Origin: Pseudomonadota bacterium
GTDB lineage: Bacteria > Desulfobacterota > Desulfobacteria > Desulfobacterales > Desulfobacteraceae
DNA: 21,056 nt
Direction of reading: 5' to 3'
Assembly: GCA_018812385.1 (NCBI GenBank)
Contig: JAHJDU010000587.1
Coordinates: 1 to 21,056, forward strand
A program made the translations under genes and the position numbers. Position 1 is the stretch's first letter. Each line of letters starts with the position of its first letter. The notes under the pieces are model-generated. The model was not told where the DNA came from, searched no databases, and worked only from the letters and a program-made list of their open reading frames with translations. Positions 7,315 through 14,984 of this stretch are shown here, one piece after another.

Positions 7315-9099
7315 ATGCCAAAATTAATATCTGCAAAACAGATTTTCAAAATCAAACTATTGAGAAATGTTTTAATTATTTTTCTGTCAATTGCAACGGC
7401 ACTTTCCATTTATAATGTATTTTTTATTTACCCCTCGCTTACCGAACTGGTCATTGATAACACTAAAAATGATGCGGTACGTGTGGCAAAGCACCTGGCT
7501 ACAGCCTTTATGCCGGAAACGAGTGAACAAAGGCCTTCCTCTTTTAATGCAGACATGCAGGATGAAATCAAAAAAATAGTCAACACCTTTGGACTGAATA
7601 AATTAAAGGTTTTCTCAAGTACAGGTGAAATTATTTTTTCTTCAGAACCGGATGAAATCGGAAAATTCAACAAGGCAAAATACTTCCATGAAATCCTATC
7701 CCAGGGAAAAGTTTATGCAACGGTGAGAAAAAAAGACACCAACTCAATGGAAGGCGAGAAATTGACAGCCGATGTGGTGGAGACGTATGTACCTCAAATG
7801 AGTGGAAATACCTTTTTAGGAGCATTTGAAATTTACTATGACATAACAGATCGAAAAGAAAAATTTGATAAACTCTTATCCCTTTCTTCCATGGTCTTAT
7901 CCATTGTCGTATTTGGGCTTTTGGCTGCAATCGGACTGGTCTGGCTAAAGGAAAATAAAACCATGACAGCGCGCCTGCAAGTTGAGAAAGCCCTGCTGGA
8001 AAGTGAGGAGAAACTGTCAGGGATTCTGAAGTCGTTTACCGATTTTGTCATAGTTGTTGACAGGGACTTGAATATTGTCTGGTCCAACAATATTACGGCT
8101 GATTTTTTCGGCACCAATCCTTTGGGTAAGAAATGCTACGAAGTTTTTCATTCCCGAAATGCACCCGGTACCACATCCTATATTGAAAAATGTTTTCAGG
8201 ATGGCCGCAGTGTTGAAGATGAGATTCAATGTACCGGGGCAAACGGTGCCCAGATGGACCTGTGGTATACGGCCGGTGTGGCCACTCGCTCTGAGGAAGG
8301 TGTCCCAACAACTATCATTGTTGTGTATCGGGACATTACCGAGAAAAAGCAGTTGCGGGCAGAAGCGGTCAGGAGCGGTCAACTGGCTTCAATCGGTGAG
8401 CTTGCAGCCGGTGTTGCACATGAAATCAATAATCCTATAAACGGAATTATTAACTGCGCCCAGCTACTTATCGATGAAACCGAACAAGGTGGCGAACATG
8501 CTGAGATCTCCCAGCGAATCCTCAAGGCTGGTGGTCGGATCGCCATGATAGTTCGCAATCTTTTATCCTTTGCCCGGGATACGGAAGATGAGCCGCAGCT
8601 GGTCACGGTTAAAGGCTTACTTTCTGATTGCCTGGATCTAACCGAAGCGCAGATACGCAAGGATGACATAGACCTTAAAGTGGATATCCCAGATAATATT
8701 CCGGAAGTCAGGGTGCGGAGTCATCATATTCAGCAAGTATTTTTAAACATTATCAGCAATGCCAGATACGCTCTCAATAAAGGCGCCACTATTGTCCGGA
8801 ATAATAAAACAATTGAAATCAAGGGGGAATTGGTAGATAGTCATATCCATCAGTATGTTCGTTTGACTTTTTTCGATAACGGCACAGGTATACCGGCTGA
8901 TATAATGAATAGAATCTGTGATCCCTTTTTTTCAAGTAAGCCGGCAGGCGAGGGAACTGGTTTAGGGTTAAGCATAAGCCACTCTATAATTAAAGATCAT
9001 GGCGGTAGGATGAATTTTGACAGTATTGAAGGGACCTATACCAAGGTAATAATAGACCTGCCAGTTCCGGATGAGGATGATTTTGAAAAGAAAAAATAA
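7315..9099 (+). CDS. Membrane-bound PAS sensor histidine kinase
   Basis: A 594-residue two-component sensor. A first membrane segment (about 16-36) and a second (about 190-212) flank a periplasmic sensing domain of roughly 150 residues. A PAS domain follows (about 230-340, ending VYRDITEKKQLR). The dimerisation domain has GELAAGVAHEINNPINGI with the phospho-accepting His369, of the NtrB-like class. The ATPase domain shows the N box (NIISNARYALN), DNGTGIP and the G2 box GEGTGLGLSIS. The PAS contains KKCYEVFH and a later KCF, cysteines that could respond to redox or metal. The ligand is unknown. The stop overlaps the start of the sigma-54 activator gene, so the two form a pair, and the Rieske/cytochrome b operon downstream is the probable target. 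Confidence 0.92.
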   Translation: MPKLISAKQIFKIKLLRNVLIIFLSIATALSIYNVFFIYPSLTELVIDNTKNDAVRVAKHLATAFMPETSEQRPSSFNADMQDEIKKIVNTFGLNKLKVFSSTGEIIFSSEPDEIGKFNKAKYFHEILSQGKVYATVRKKDTNSMEGEKLTADVVETYVPQMSGNTFLGAFEIYYDITDRKEKFDKLLSLSSMVLSIVVFGLLAAIGLVWLKENKTMTARLQVEKALLESEEKLSGILKSFTDFVIVVDRDLNIVWSNNITADFFGTNPLGKKCYEVFHSRNAPGTTSYIEKCFQDGRSVEDEIQCTGANGAQMDLWYTAGVATRSEEGVPTTIIVVYRDITEKKQLRAEAVRSGQLASIGELAAGVAHEINNPINGIINCAQLLIDETEQGGEHAEISQRILKAGGRIAMIVRNLLSFARDTEDEPQLVTVKGLLSDCLDLTEAQIRKDDIDLKVDIPDNIPEVRVRSHHIQQVFLNIISNARYALNKGATIVRNNKTIEIKGELVDSHIHQYVRLTFFDNGTGIPADIMNRICDPFFSSKPAGEGTGLGLSISHSIIKDHGGRMNFDSIEGTYTKVIIDLPVPDEDDFEKKK

Positions 9100-10807
9100 A
9101 ATTCTGATTATTGAAGACGAAGAAATTTTAAGGTTTACCTTTAAAACATTTCTTTCAAAAGAAGGGCATGAGGTGATCACGGCCATTGATTATTCTTCTG
9201 CTTTAAAGCTCATTTCCGAATCAGAACCAGACTTGATCATTGCCGATATTATCCTGGGAGGCAATACAGGCATCGATCTTCTCAGGAAAGTTAAAGAAAT
9301 TGGTATACGGTGCCCAGTCATCTTGATTACCGGGCAACCCAGCATTGAAACGGCCTCAGAATCCGTTCGTCTGGGTGCCTATGATTATCTGCCCAAACCC
9401 GTTGAGAAACACGACTTGATAAAAATAACCACGCGTGCCCTTCAATATCATTCAATTATGGAAGCAAAAGACCAGATGGAGACAGAAAAAGAAAAATACC
9501 GTTCTGAGCTGGATACTATTTTCAGGAGTGTTCAAGAAGGCATTGTCACTGTTGATGCCGATATGAAAGTGACAAAGGTGAACACTGCATTTGAGCGGAT
9601 CTGCGGACTGAATGGTAAAAAGATGATCGGCCAGCGGTTGCCTGGCGTTTCAGGTCGATGCCGGCAGGCATGCTACCATGTTCTGGAAGAAGTTTTACTG
9701 ACTCAAAAGGAAATCAAAACCAGCCGGGTTGAATGCAAACATCATGACAGAAACAACCAGATCGTTGTCCTGAGCAGCTCACCTTTACGTGACCGGGAAA
9801 ACAAGTTTTCAGGCGCTGCCCTGGTCATCCGGGATATGACCCGGGAAAGTGATCTTGAAGACCGGCTAAAGCCCCGCCTTAAATTCATGGGGATCATTGG
9901 TAAAAGTAAAAAAATGCAGGAATTATATGTCCTTTTGGAAGATCTGGCGGATTCCGATACAACAGTCCTTATCACAGGAGAGAGCGGAACGGGCAAGGAG
10001 CTGGTTGCCGAAGCGCTCCACTATGGGGGCTGCCGGGCGCAAAAACCATTTGTAAAAGTCAATTGTTCCGCCCTTGCAGATTCTTTGCTTGAAAGTGAAT
10101 TGTTCGGTCATATCAAAGGGGCATTTACAGGCGCAGTAAAGGACCAGTTTGGGCGGTTTGAGATGGCTGATAAAGGGAGTATCCTGCTGGATGAAATCGG
10201 TGATATCTCACCCGCATTACAATTAAAGCTGCTCCGCGTTATCCAGGAAAAAGAATTTGAACGAGTAGGGGAGTCAACTCCGATCAAGGTGAATGTGAGA
10301 ATTATTTCCAGCACCAACAAATTACTTAAGGAATTGGTCCAAAAGGAAAAATTCAGGGCAGATCTATATTACCGGCTCAAGGTAGTAGAGATAAATTTGC
10401 CTCCCCTGCGTGAGCGGATCGGTGATATACCTTTGCTTGTAGATCATTTTTGCAAACGATTTAATAAGCGATTCAACAAGAAGATTGAAGGCGTATCCGA
10501 TGATGTAATCCAAATTTTATCCGATTACTCCTGGCCTGGGAATATCAGGGAGATGGAACATACACTGGAGCATGCGTTCATGTTGTGTCACATGAATTTT
10601 ATCACGGTTGATCATCTTCCTTTGGAAATAAGCACATATCATAAAAGCTTAAAGCCATCTTTTGACAAGGATTTGGCCATTGATATCAAGGATATTCTCC
10701 AGGCACTTGAAAAGACAGATGGCAATAAGGCCAAGGCTGCCAGACTGCTGGGAATAAACCGCAAAACCATTTACCGCAAGCTGGTTCTTCACGGTATTAC
10801 CGACTAA
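9071..10807 (+). CDS. NtrC-family sigma-54-dependent response regulator with PAS domain
   Basis: A 578-residue activator. Receiver domain: acidic pocket Glu15/Asp16, phospho-acceptor Asp59, Lys109. Then a PAS domain (about 145-265) with four cysteines (178, 197, 201, 222) and a His pair (224-225). The AAA+ domain has Walker A GESGTGKE (303-310), the sigma-54 contact loop GAFTGA (350-355) and Walker B Asp374-Glu375. The C-terminal Fis-type helix-turn-helix ends in NKAKAARLLGINRKTIYRKL. Phosphorylation by the overlapping kinase should let it drive open-complex formation by sigma-54 RNA polymerase. The best-placed target is the control region immediately downstream. The start could be ATG 9071 or ATG 9077, or TTG 9083, which has GAGG 6 bases upstream and gives the typical N-terminus MKRKNKILIIEDEE. 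Confidence 0.94.
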   Translation: MRMILKRKNKILIIEDEEILRFTFKTFLSKEGHEVITAIDYSSALKLISESEPDLIIADIILGGNTGIDLLRKVKEIGIRCPVILITGQPSIETASESVRLGAYDYLPKPVEKHDLIKITTRALQYHSIMEAKDQMETEKEKYRSELDTIFRSVQEGIVTVDADMKVTKVNTAFERICGLNGKKMIGQRLPGVSGRCRQACYHVLEEVLLTQKEIKTSRVECKHHDRNNQIVVLSSSPLRDRENKFSGAALVIRDMTRESDLEDRLKPRLKFMGIIGKSKKMQELYVLLEDLADSDTTVLITGESGTGKELVAEALHYGGCRAQKPFVKVNCSALADSLLESELFGHIKGAFTGAVKDQFGRFEMADKGSILLDEIGDISPALQLKLLRVIQEKEFERVGESTPIKVNVRIISSTNKLLKELVQKEKFRADLYYRLKVVEINLPPLRERIGDIPLLVDHFCKRFNKRFNKKIEGVSDDVIQILSDYSWPGNIREMEHTLEHAFMLCHMNFITVDHLPLEISTYHKSLKPSFDKDLAIDIKDILQALEKTDGNKAKAARLLGINRKTIYRKLVLHGITD

Positions 10808-10833
10808 ATAAAATATGCACTATAAATCCGGAT

Positions 10834-10883
10834 GTGTGACATGCCACACTAGTGGGATGTCACACTATCGGGGCATGTCACAC
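10834..10883. promoter_or_regulatory. Triple activator-binding site (UAS) for the sigma-54 promoter
   Basis: Three 16-bp related sites stand in a row. Site 1 is 10834-10849, GTGTGACATGCCACAC, a near-perfect palindrome. Site 2 directly abuts it at 10850-10865, TAGTGGGATGTCACAC. Site 3 is at 10868-10883, TCGGGGCATGTCACAC. Sites 1 and 3 also form the outer arms of an exact 15-bp inverted repeat (10831-10845 and 10872-10886). The cluster lies about 125-175 bases before the expected transcription start, the usual position for NtrC-type enhancer sites. It begins 27 bases after the activator gene ends, so that activator is the obvious candidate to bind. Confidence 0.8.
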
Positions 10884-10981
10884 ATCTATCAAGTTTCTTT
10901 ACCATCTCTATCACCTGTCACTCTTTCATAACTATCTTAAAAAACACGATTTATGCTTATAATAAACTATTTATTTCCCAG

Positions 10982-10997
10982 TGGCATGTCTCTTGCT
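10982..10997 (+). promoter_or_regulatory. Sigma-54 (-24/-12) promoter of the Rieske/cytochrome b operon
   Basis: TGGCATGTCTCTTGCT matches the sigma-54 consensus TGGCAC-N5-TTGCW at all the key positions, with exactly 10 bases between the GG and GC pairs. Transcription should start near 11009, about 40 bases before the first gene. The NtrC-type gene upstream and the triple palindrome at 10834-10883 fit this assignment. Confidence 0.85.
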
Positions 10998-11048
10998 CTA
11001 TACCTGCATAGCCAATAGTTGCTGTAAGTATCGGCGGGATGATTAACT

Positions 11049-11288
11049 TTGACAAACCATGAAGACGAAATAAAAATTATGGAACCAGATGATTCCAGAG
11101 CATCGCTCCCAGAAAAGAAAAAAAAATGTCCCTTTATCAGGTCTCCGGGCGAGGACTGCTATTTTCTTGATATGAACAGCAATAAGATCTCAATGGTGCT
11201 TTTTTATTGCCAGAATCATTATACACAATGCACTCTTTATAATTGTATGAAAATAAAGAAATCTACAGATAAGGATGAAAAAATATGA
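11049..11288 (+). CDS. Five-cysteine small protein, first gene of the Rieske/cytochrome b operon
   Basis: A 79-residue protein I do not recognise. The N-terminal 26 residues are charged and probably disordered. The rest has five cysteines (27, 37, 54, 61, 66) in the order KCPFI, EDCYF, YCQNHY, QCTLYNC, which suggests a metal or Fe-S site or disulfides. It has no signal peptide, so a cytoplasmic location is likely. The start is TTG at 11049 with GCGGG about 9 bases upstream; an in-frame ATG at 11079 lacks a good site. Its stop overlaps the Rieske start by four bases (ATGA), so the two are translationally coupled. A role in maturation or sensing for the complex is only a guess. Confidence 0.75.
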   Translation: MTNHEDEIKIMEPDDSRASLPEKKKKCPFIRSPGEDCYFLDMNSNKISMVLFYCQNHYTQCTLYNCMKIKKSTDKDEKI

Positions 11289-11740
11289 GCCGCAGAAAAT
11301 TTTTAAAAACCGCAGTTCTCACAGGTTGCGCAGCAATGGTCACCGGCGTCCCGCTGGCGACTTACGCCATCTTTCCGGCTTTGAAAGATAACCCTGGCAA
11401 ATGGATTGATTTCGGATCTGTTGAAAATTTGGAACCGGACAATTTTAAGATGCTTTCCTATGAATTCATGGTGAAAGACGGCTGGATCATCCTTCCCCAG
11501 AGCGGTTTTGTGTGGGCCCGTGCCGATGCAGGAGAACAGATTAAAATATTTTCATCAACCTGCACTCATTTGGCCTGCAACGTAATCTGGCAAGCGGAAA
11601 CCCAGGAATTTATATGTCCTTGCCATTCCGGTCGGTTTGATGCACAAGGTCAGCCTATTGCAGGTCCGCCGTCCCGCCCTTTATCTATTTTGGAGCATAA
11701 AGTTGCGGACGGCAATTTACAGATATTTATGAAAGTGTAA
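11285..11740 (+). CDS. Rieske 2Fe-2S protein with twin-arginine signal
   Basis: A 151-residue Rieske protein. The N-terminus SRRKFLKTAV followed by a hydrophobic stretch is a twin-arginine signal-anchor. The cluster-binding boxes are CTHLAC (93-98) and CPCH (111-114), so Cys93, His95, Cys111 and His114 bind the [2Fe-2S] cluster, and Cys98 and Cys113 would form the stabilising disulfide. The second box reads CPCHSGRFD rather than the common CPCHGSxF/Y, and the first has Ala where Gly is usual. A following GPPSRPL is the proline loop. It should accept electrons from quinol at a cytochrome b partner on the periplasmic side; that partner is encoded two genes downstream. Confidence 0.93.
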   Translation: MSRRKFLKTAVLTGCAAMVTGVPLATYAIFPALKDNPGKWIDFGSVENLEPDNFKMLSYEFMVKDGWIILPQSGFVWARADAGEQIKIFSSTCTHLACNVIWQAETQEFICPCHSGRFDAQGQPIAGPPSRPLSILEHKVADGNLQIFMKV

Positions 11741-11774
11741 TATTAACCCATTATAATTTAGGAGAAGACAAGTT

Positions 11775-12761
11775 ATGCGTGTAAAATTTACTATCAGTTT
11801 AAGTCTGTGCCTCGCACTGTTTATCGGTGCCCTGCATTTCACGGCCCCAGAAGCCATGGGGGCTTCCAAACAAGAACTAATTGCCGCCAAGGTGAAGTCT
11901 GCCCCGGCAGGATTGGATGATGCCGCCTGGGAAAAATCCAAAGAAATCGTTGTTCCCTTTGAGGGTAAAGAAGTGTTTGCGGGTCAACATACCAGCGTTA
12001 CCACCAAAGCTGTGTACACCAATGACAGCATCTTTTTTCTTTATAAATGGAAAGATGCAAACCAAAGTATCACCAAAGGTGCCTGGCAGTATGAAGGAGG
12101 AAAGTGGATTCACCAGAAAGGTGACGAGGATCGGATTTCCATGTTGTTCGAGATCGACCGGATCAATAATTTTGCCACCAAAGGATGTGCAATTGTCTGC
12201 CATGTTCCCGAAGGGGCAACCAATGCCAAGGATGGAAAATTCGGTACATTAACTGCTGTTGAAAAGGGTGATTTATGGCATTGGAAGGCTGCGCGCTCTG
12301 ATCCGGCAGGCTATGCCGACGACGGATGGTTGACAATGATCAGTGAGAAAAAAGGGGGTCGCAAGGGTGATAAAGGAGAAGGCGGTGACAAGAAAAACAT
12401 AACGGATGACAAATCCAAACCAAAATATATGCTGGCCCCGGGTAAATCTCTGGATAAAAATGGAATTTTGCTTGCTTCCCACGCTGTGGAGATTACGGAT
12501 TACTCAGTTTTCAAAGATGGGGATACCATTACCTATCGTATGCCTAAAAACTTCACAGAATCTTTTGCCGATATAAAAGCGGATAGCCGTTACGCTAATG
12601 GTGAATGGACGGTCATGCTGTCTAGAAAACTTGATACCAGCAACCCGGATGACACCGCTTTTAATCCAAAAAGAAAATACAATTTTGCCATGGCCCTTTT
12701 TGATAATTCCAGTGATGAAGACTCTTATGATTCTGAAGTCATCACCCTTAAATTTAAATAA
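11775..12761 (+). CDS. Exported ethylbenzene-dehydrogenase-like (EB_dh) heme protein, copy 1
   Basis: A 328-residue secreted protein with a Sec signal peptide (cleavage probably after AMG-A near residue 29). The body resembles the EB_dh heme-binding domain (PF09459 type), the fold of the gamma subunits of ethylbenzene and dimethylsulfide dehydrogenases. Its notable motif is CAIVCH (138-143), a CX3CH spacing instead of CX2CH. Flanking blocks shared with copy 2 (13967-14968) include EDRI, RIN-FAT-GCA, EKGDLWHWK, YADDGWLT and LSRKLDT. A Gly/Lys-rich linker (about 190-215) looks flexible. No catalytic molybdenum subunit is encoded nearby. Its place between Rieske and cytochrome b genes suggests that it carries electrons in place of cytochrome c1; heme attachment is not proven. 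It starts at ATG after AGGAG. Confidence 0.85.
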   Translation: MRVKFTISLSLCLALFIGALHFTAPEAMGASKQELIAAKVKSAPAGLDDAAWEKSKEIVVPFEGKEVFAGQHTSVTTKAVYTNDSIFFLYKWKDANQSITKGAWQYEGGKWIHQKGDEDRISMLFEIDRINNFATKGCAIVCHVPEGATNAKDGKFGTLTAVEKGDLWHWKAARSDPAGYADDGWLTMISEKKGGRKGDKGEGGDKKNITDDKSKPKYMLAPGKSLDKNGILLASHAVEITDYSVFKDGDTITYRMPKNFTESFADIKADSRYANGEWTVMLSRKLDTSNPDDTAFNPKRKYNFAMALFDNSSDEDSYDSEVITLKFK

Positions 12762-12788
12762 CTATACATTTTTTTCAAGGTGGAACCG

Positions 12789-13871
12789 GTGAACGATACA
12801 CACATGGAAACCCGATCTCAAAAGCTGCTTGAATTTTTATCTCTGGAAAGGAGTGCAGACAGACTGCTCGCCTTTGAAGTTCCAAAGGATGCCCTGACAT
12901 GGACCCGCTTTTGCGGTTCCCTGCTCCTGGTGTTGACAATTTTACTGTTTTTGTCGGGAACCTTTATGGCTTTTTATTATTCACCGGTTCCGGGAACAGC
13001 TTATGACAGTGTCGATTTTGCCCTGTTTAATATTCCCTTTGGAAGTGTTGTGAAAGGCATTCACCATTATTCCTGGAATCTTTTGCTCATTGTCATGGGT
13101 ATCCATCTTGGCCGTTCCTTGATCCTCGGCAGCTACAAAGCCCCCAGACAGATGGTCTGGGTCACGGGTGTGATAATTTTACTCTTTGTGCCCTTGTTCA
13201 TCATTACCGGAGATCTTTTGCCCTGGGACCAGAAGGGGTATTGGTCAACCCAGGTTCGGCTGAGTATCATTTCTTCGGTTCCGTTTGTCGGTAATATTGC
13301 CGAACGATTACTTTTGGGCGGTTCCTTGACCGGTGTTGTGGCCATAACCCGGTTTTATGTACTCCATATCCTGCTGCTCCCCGGCCTGCTTGTGTTGTTT
13401 ATAGCGGTTCATTTTCATTTTATCCGTCATAGAGGACTGGCGGAACCGCTTGGTGCAGATCCGGTTTCTCGACCCAGGATTCCATTTTACCCCAACATAG
13501 TGAATCGGTGGCTGTTCTTGTTCATTATGGTTTCTGTCATTTTGGGAATTATCAGCTGGCATTGGTCACCACCTTTGGGTGATCCTGCCGATCCCACGGA
13601 TTCTTCATATATCCCTAAACCAGAATGGTGGGTCCTGTTTTTAAACCAGCTTGTATCTGTCTTTAAAGGCGGTTTGGCCGTGTTAGGATCAACAATAATT
13701 CCTGCAGGACTGGCAGGCCTGCTGATTGGTTTACCGTTCATGGATCGGTCCCCCCATCGGCATCTGGCCGGCCGGTGGAAAATCCTATTGCCAGTTGCTA
13801 TAATTTTTATTTTTATTATTGTACTTTCTATAATGGGATACATGGAGCACTTTGTCCTGGTTGAGCATTAA
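12789..13871 (+). CDS. Cytochrome b, b6-like with fused subunit-IV-like half
   Basis: A 360-residue polytopic membrane protein (about eight segments). The N-terminal half has two heme-ligand pairs: His92 and His106 (spacing 14) in HYSWNLLLIVMGIH, and His193 and His208 (spacing 15) in LHILLLPGLLVLFIAVH. The 14/15 pattern is that of cytochrome b6 rather than mitochondrial b. The C-terminal half has PEWW at 278-281 in place of the quinol-oxidation motif PEWY, as in subunit IV, fused in one chain. GTG at 12789 is chosen because AAGG lies 9-12 bases before it; GTG 12780 and ATG 12804 are alternatives. With the Rieske protein it should form the quinol-oxidising core of the complex. Confidence 0.9.
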   Translation: MNDTHMETRSQKLLEFLSLERSADRLLAFEVPKDALTWTRFCGSLLLVLTILLFLSGTFMAFYYSPVPGTAYDSVDFALFNIPFGSVVKGIHHYSWNLLLIVMGIHLGRSLILGSYKAPRQMVWVTGVIILLFVPLFIITGDLLPWDQKGYWSTQVRLSIISSVPFVGNIAERLLLGGSLTGVVAITRFYVLHILLLPGLLVLFIAVHFHFIRHRGLAEPLGADPVSRPRIPFYPNIVNRWLFLFIMVSVILGIISWHWSPPLGDPADPTDSSYIPKPEWWVLFLNQLVSVFKGGLAVLGSTIIPAGLAGLLIGLPFMDRSPHRHLAGRWKILLPVAIIFIFIIVLSIMGYMEHFVLVEH

Positions 13872-13966
13872 ACCTGAGTCAAGTTTAAAAAGCTTGTCCG
13901 GCCAAGCCCGTACCAAGTCAGGAGCTGTGAGGTTATTTAGACATATAAATTTAATAAAGGTGTATC

Positions 13967-14968
13967 ATGTGTAAAGACAAACAACTATTTACGATTTTTG
14001 CCGTTGTGACGTTTCTATTTTTCCTTGGGACAGGGGGAAATATTTGCCTGGCTGCAGACCCGATTACCATAAGGGCCGAACATCTTAGCCAGGCTCCAAA
14101 AGGGTTGCAAGATTCGGTTTGGAAACAGATCTTGCCTATCTCTGTTCCCGTTCAGGGAAGAGATGTGCTGTCAGGATCAAAAAACATCGTATCAGCCCAG
14201 GCTGCTTATACGGATGAATTTCTTTATTTTAAATTAAGTTGGAATGATCCCACCAGAAGTGTTGTAAAGCAGTCCTGGAAATTTGACGGGCGTTCCTGGC
14301 ATCACCAGGAAGGGAATGAAGACCGGATCGCCCTGCTTTTTGAAACCACCAGGATCAACAAATTTGCAACACGAGGGTGTGCTGTGACATGTCACAGCCC
14401 GCCTGATGTCCCTAAAAAAGAGTGGAAATTTACCACGATGACCAGTGCTGAAAAAGGCGATTTGTGGCACTGGAAATCTGCCAGGTCCGCCCCTTATAAA
14501 TATGCGGATGATGGCTGGCTGACTGTTTTTGGAAATCCAACCGGATCATACCGTGAAACTGGTAGGAGAAATGATGTAGGAGCAGGTGGAGACATAAAAA
14601 ATCACACCAAAGAAGGATCTAAACCGCTTTACATGCAAGACCCTGCTAAAAAGTCGTCTGTGCCCGGGTTCCTCCTGTTGGAAGAAGCTGTAAAAATTGA
14701 TAACTATTCGATTTTCAAGACTGGAGATATCATTCCTTTCCGGCTGCCTGTGAAACCCAGCGGCTCTCGGTTTGATGTTAAGGCAGAAAGCCAATGGAAA
14801 GACGGGTACTGGACGGTCATACTTTCCAGAAAACTGGATACTGGCCATGGGGATGATGTGAGTTTTAACCCCTTGAAAAGGTATAGTTTTGCCATGGCCG
14901 TGTTTGATGATTCAGGGGATGATCATTCAAAGGCAACCACACCGATGATATTAACCTTTGATCACTGA
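13967..14968 (+). CDS. Exported EB_dh-type heme protein, copy 2
   Basis: A 333-residue paralog of the product of 11775-12761, with its own signal peptide (hydrophobic run 8-27, cleavage near CLA-A at about residue 30). The unusual CX3CH motif is kept as CAVTCH at the identical position (138-143), and EDRI, RIN-FAT-GCA, EKGDLWHWK, YADDGWLT and LSRKLDT are conserved. The linker between domains differs in sequence and length, so the duplication is not recent. The gene is last in the operon, 95 bases after cytochrome b, and ends 16 bases before the stop of the convergent aminotransferase gene. The two copies could act in series or exchange with different partners. Heme binding is inferred from the family. 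Confidence 0.84.
   Translation: MCKDKQLFTIFAVVTFLFFLGTGGNICLAADPITIRAEHLSQAPKGLQDSVWKQILPISVPVQGRDVLSGSKNIVSAQAAYTDEFLYFKLSWNDPTRSVVKQSWKFDGRSWHHQEGNEDRIALLFETTRINKFATRGCAVTCHSPPDVPKKEWKFTTMTSAEKGDLWHWKSARSAPYKYADDGWLTVFGNPTGSYRETGRRNDVGAGGDIKNHTKEGSKPLYMQDPAKKSSVPGFLLLEEAVKIDNYSIFKTGDIIPFRLPVKPSGSRFDVKAESQWKDGYWTVILSRKLDTGHGDDVSFNPLKRYSFAMAVFDDSGDDHSKATTPMILTFDH
14381..14398. promoter_or_regulatory. Perfect 18-bp palindrome inside EB_dh copy 2, matching the UAS core
   Basis: GCTGTGACATGTCACAGC reads the same on both strands and contains TGTGACATGTCACA, a symmetrised version of the core of the sites at 10834-10883. It lies in the codons for AVTCHS, at the CX3CH motif, so codon constraints may account for it. 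Binding by the activator is possible but unproven. Confidence 0.3.
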
Positions 14969-14984
14969 ATCGAACCAGAATTTT

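Noticed and set aside
11775..14968. Ethylbenzene or dimethylsulfide dehydrogenase operon
   Set aside because: No molybdopterin catalytic subunit and no four-cluster Fe-S subunit are present; only the heme-domain fold is shared.
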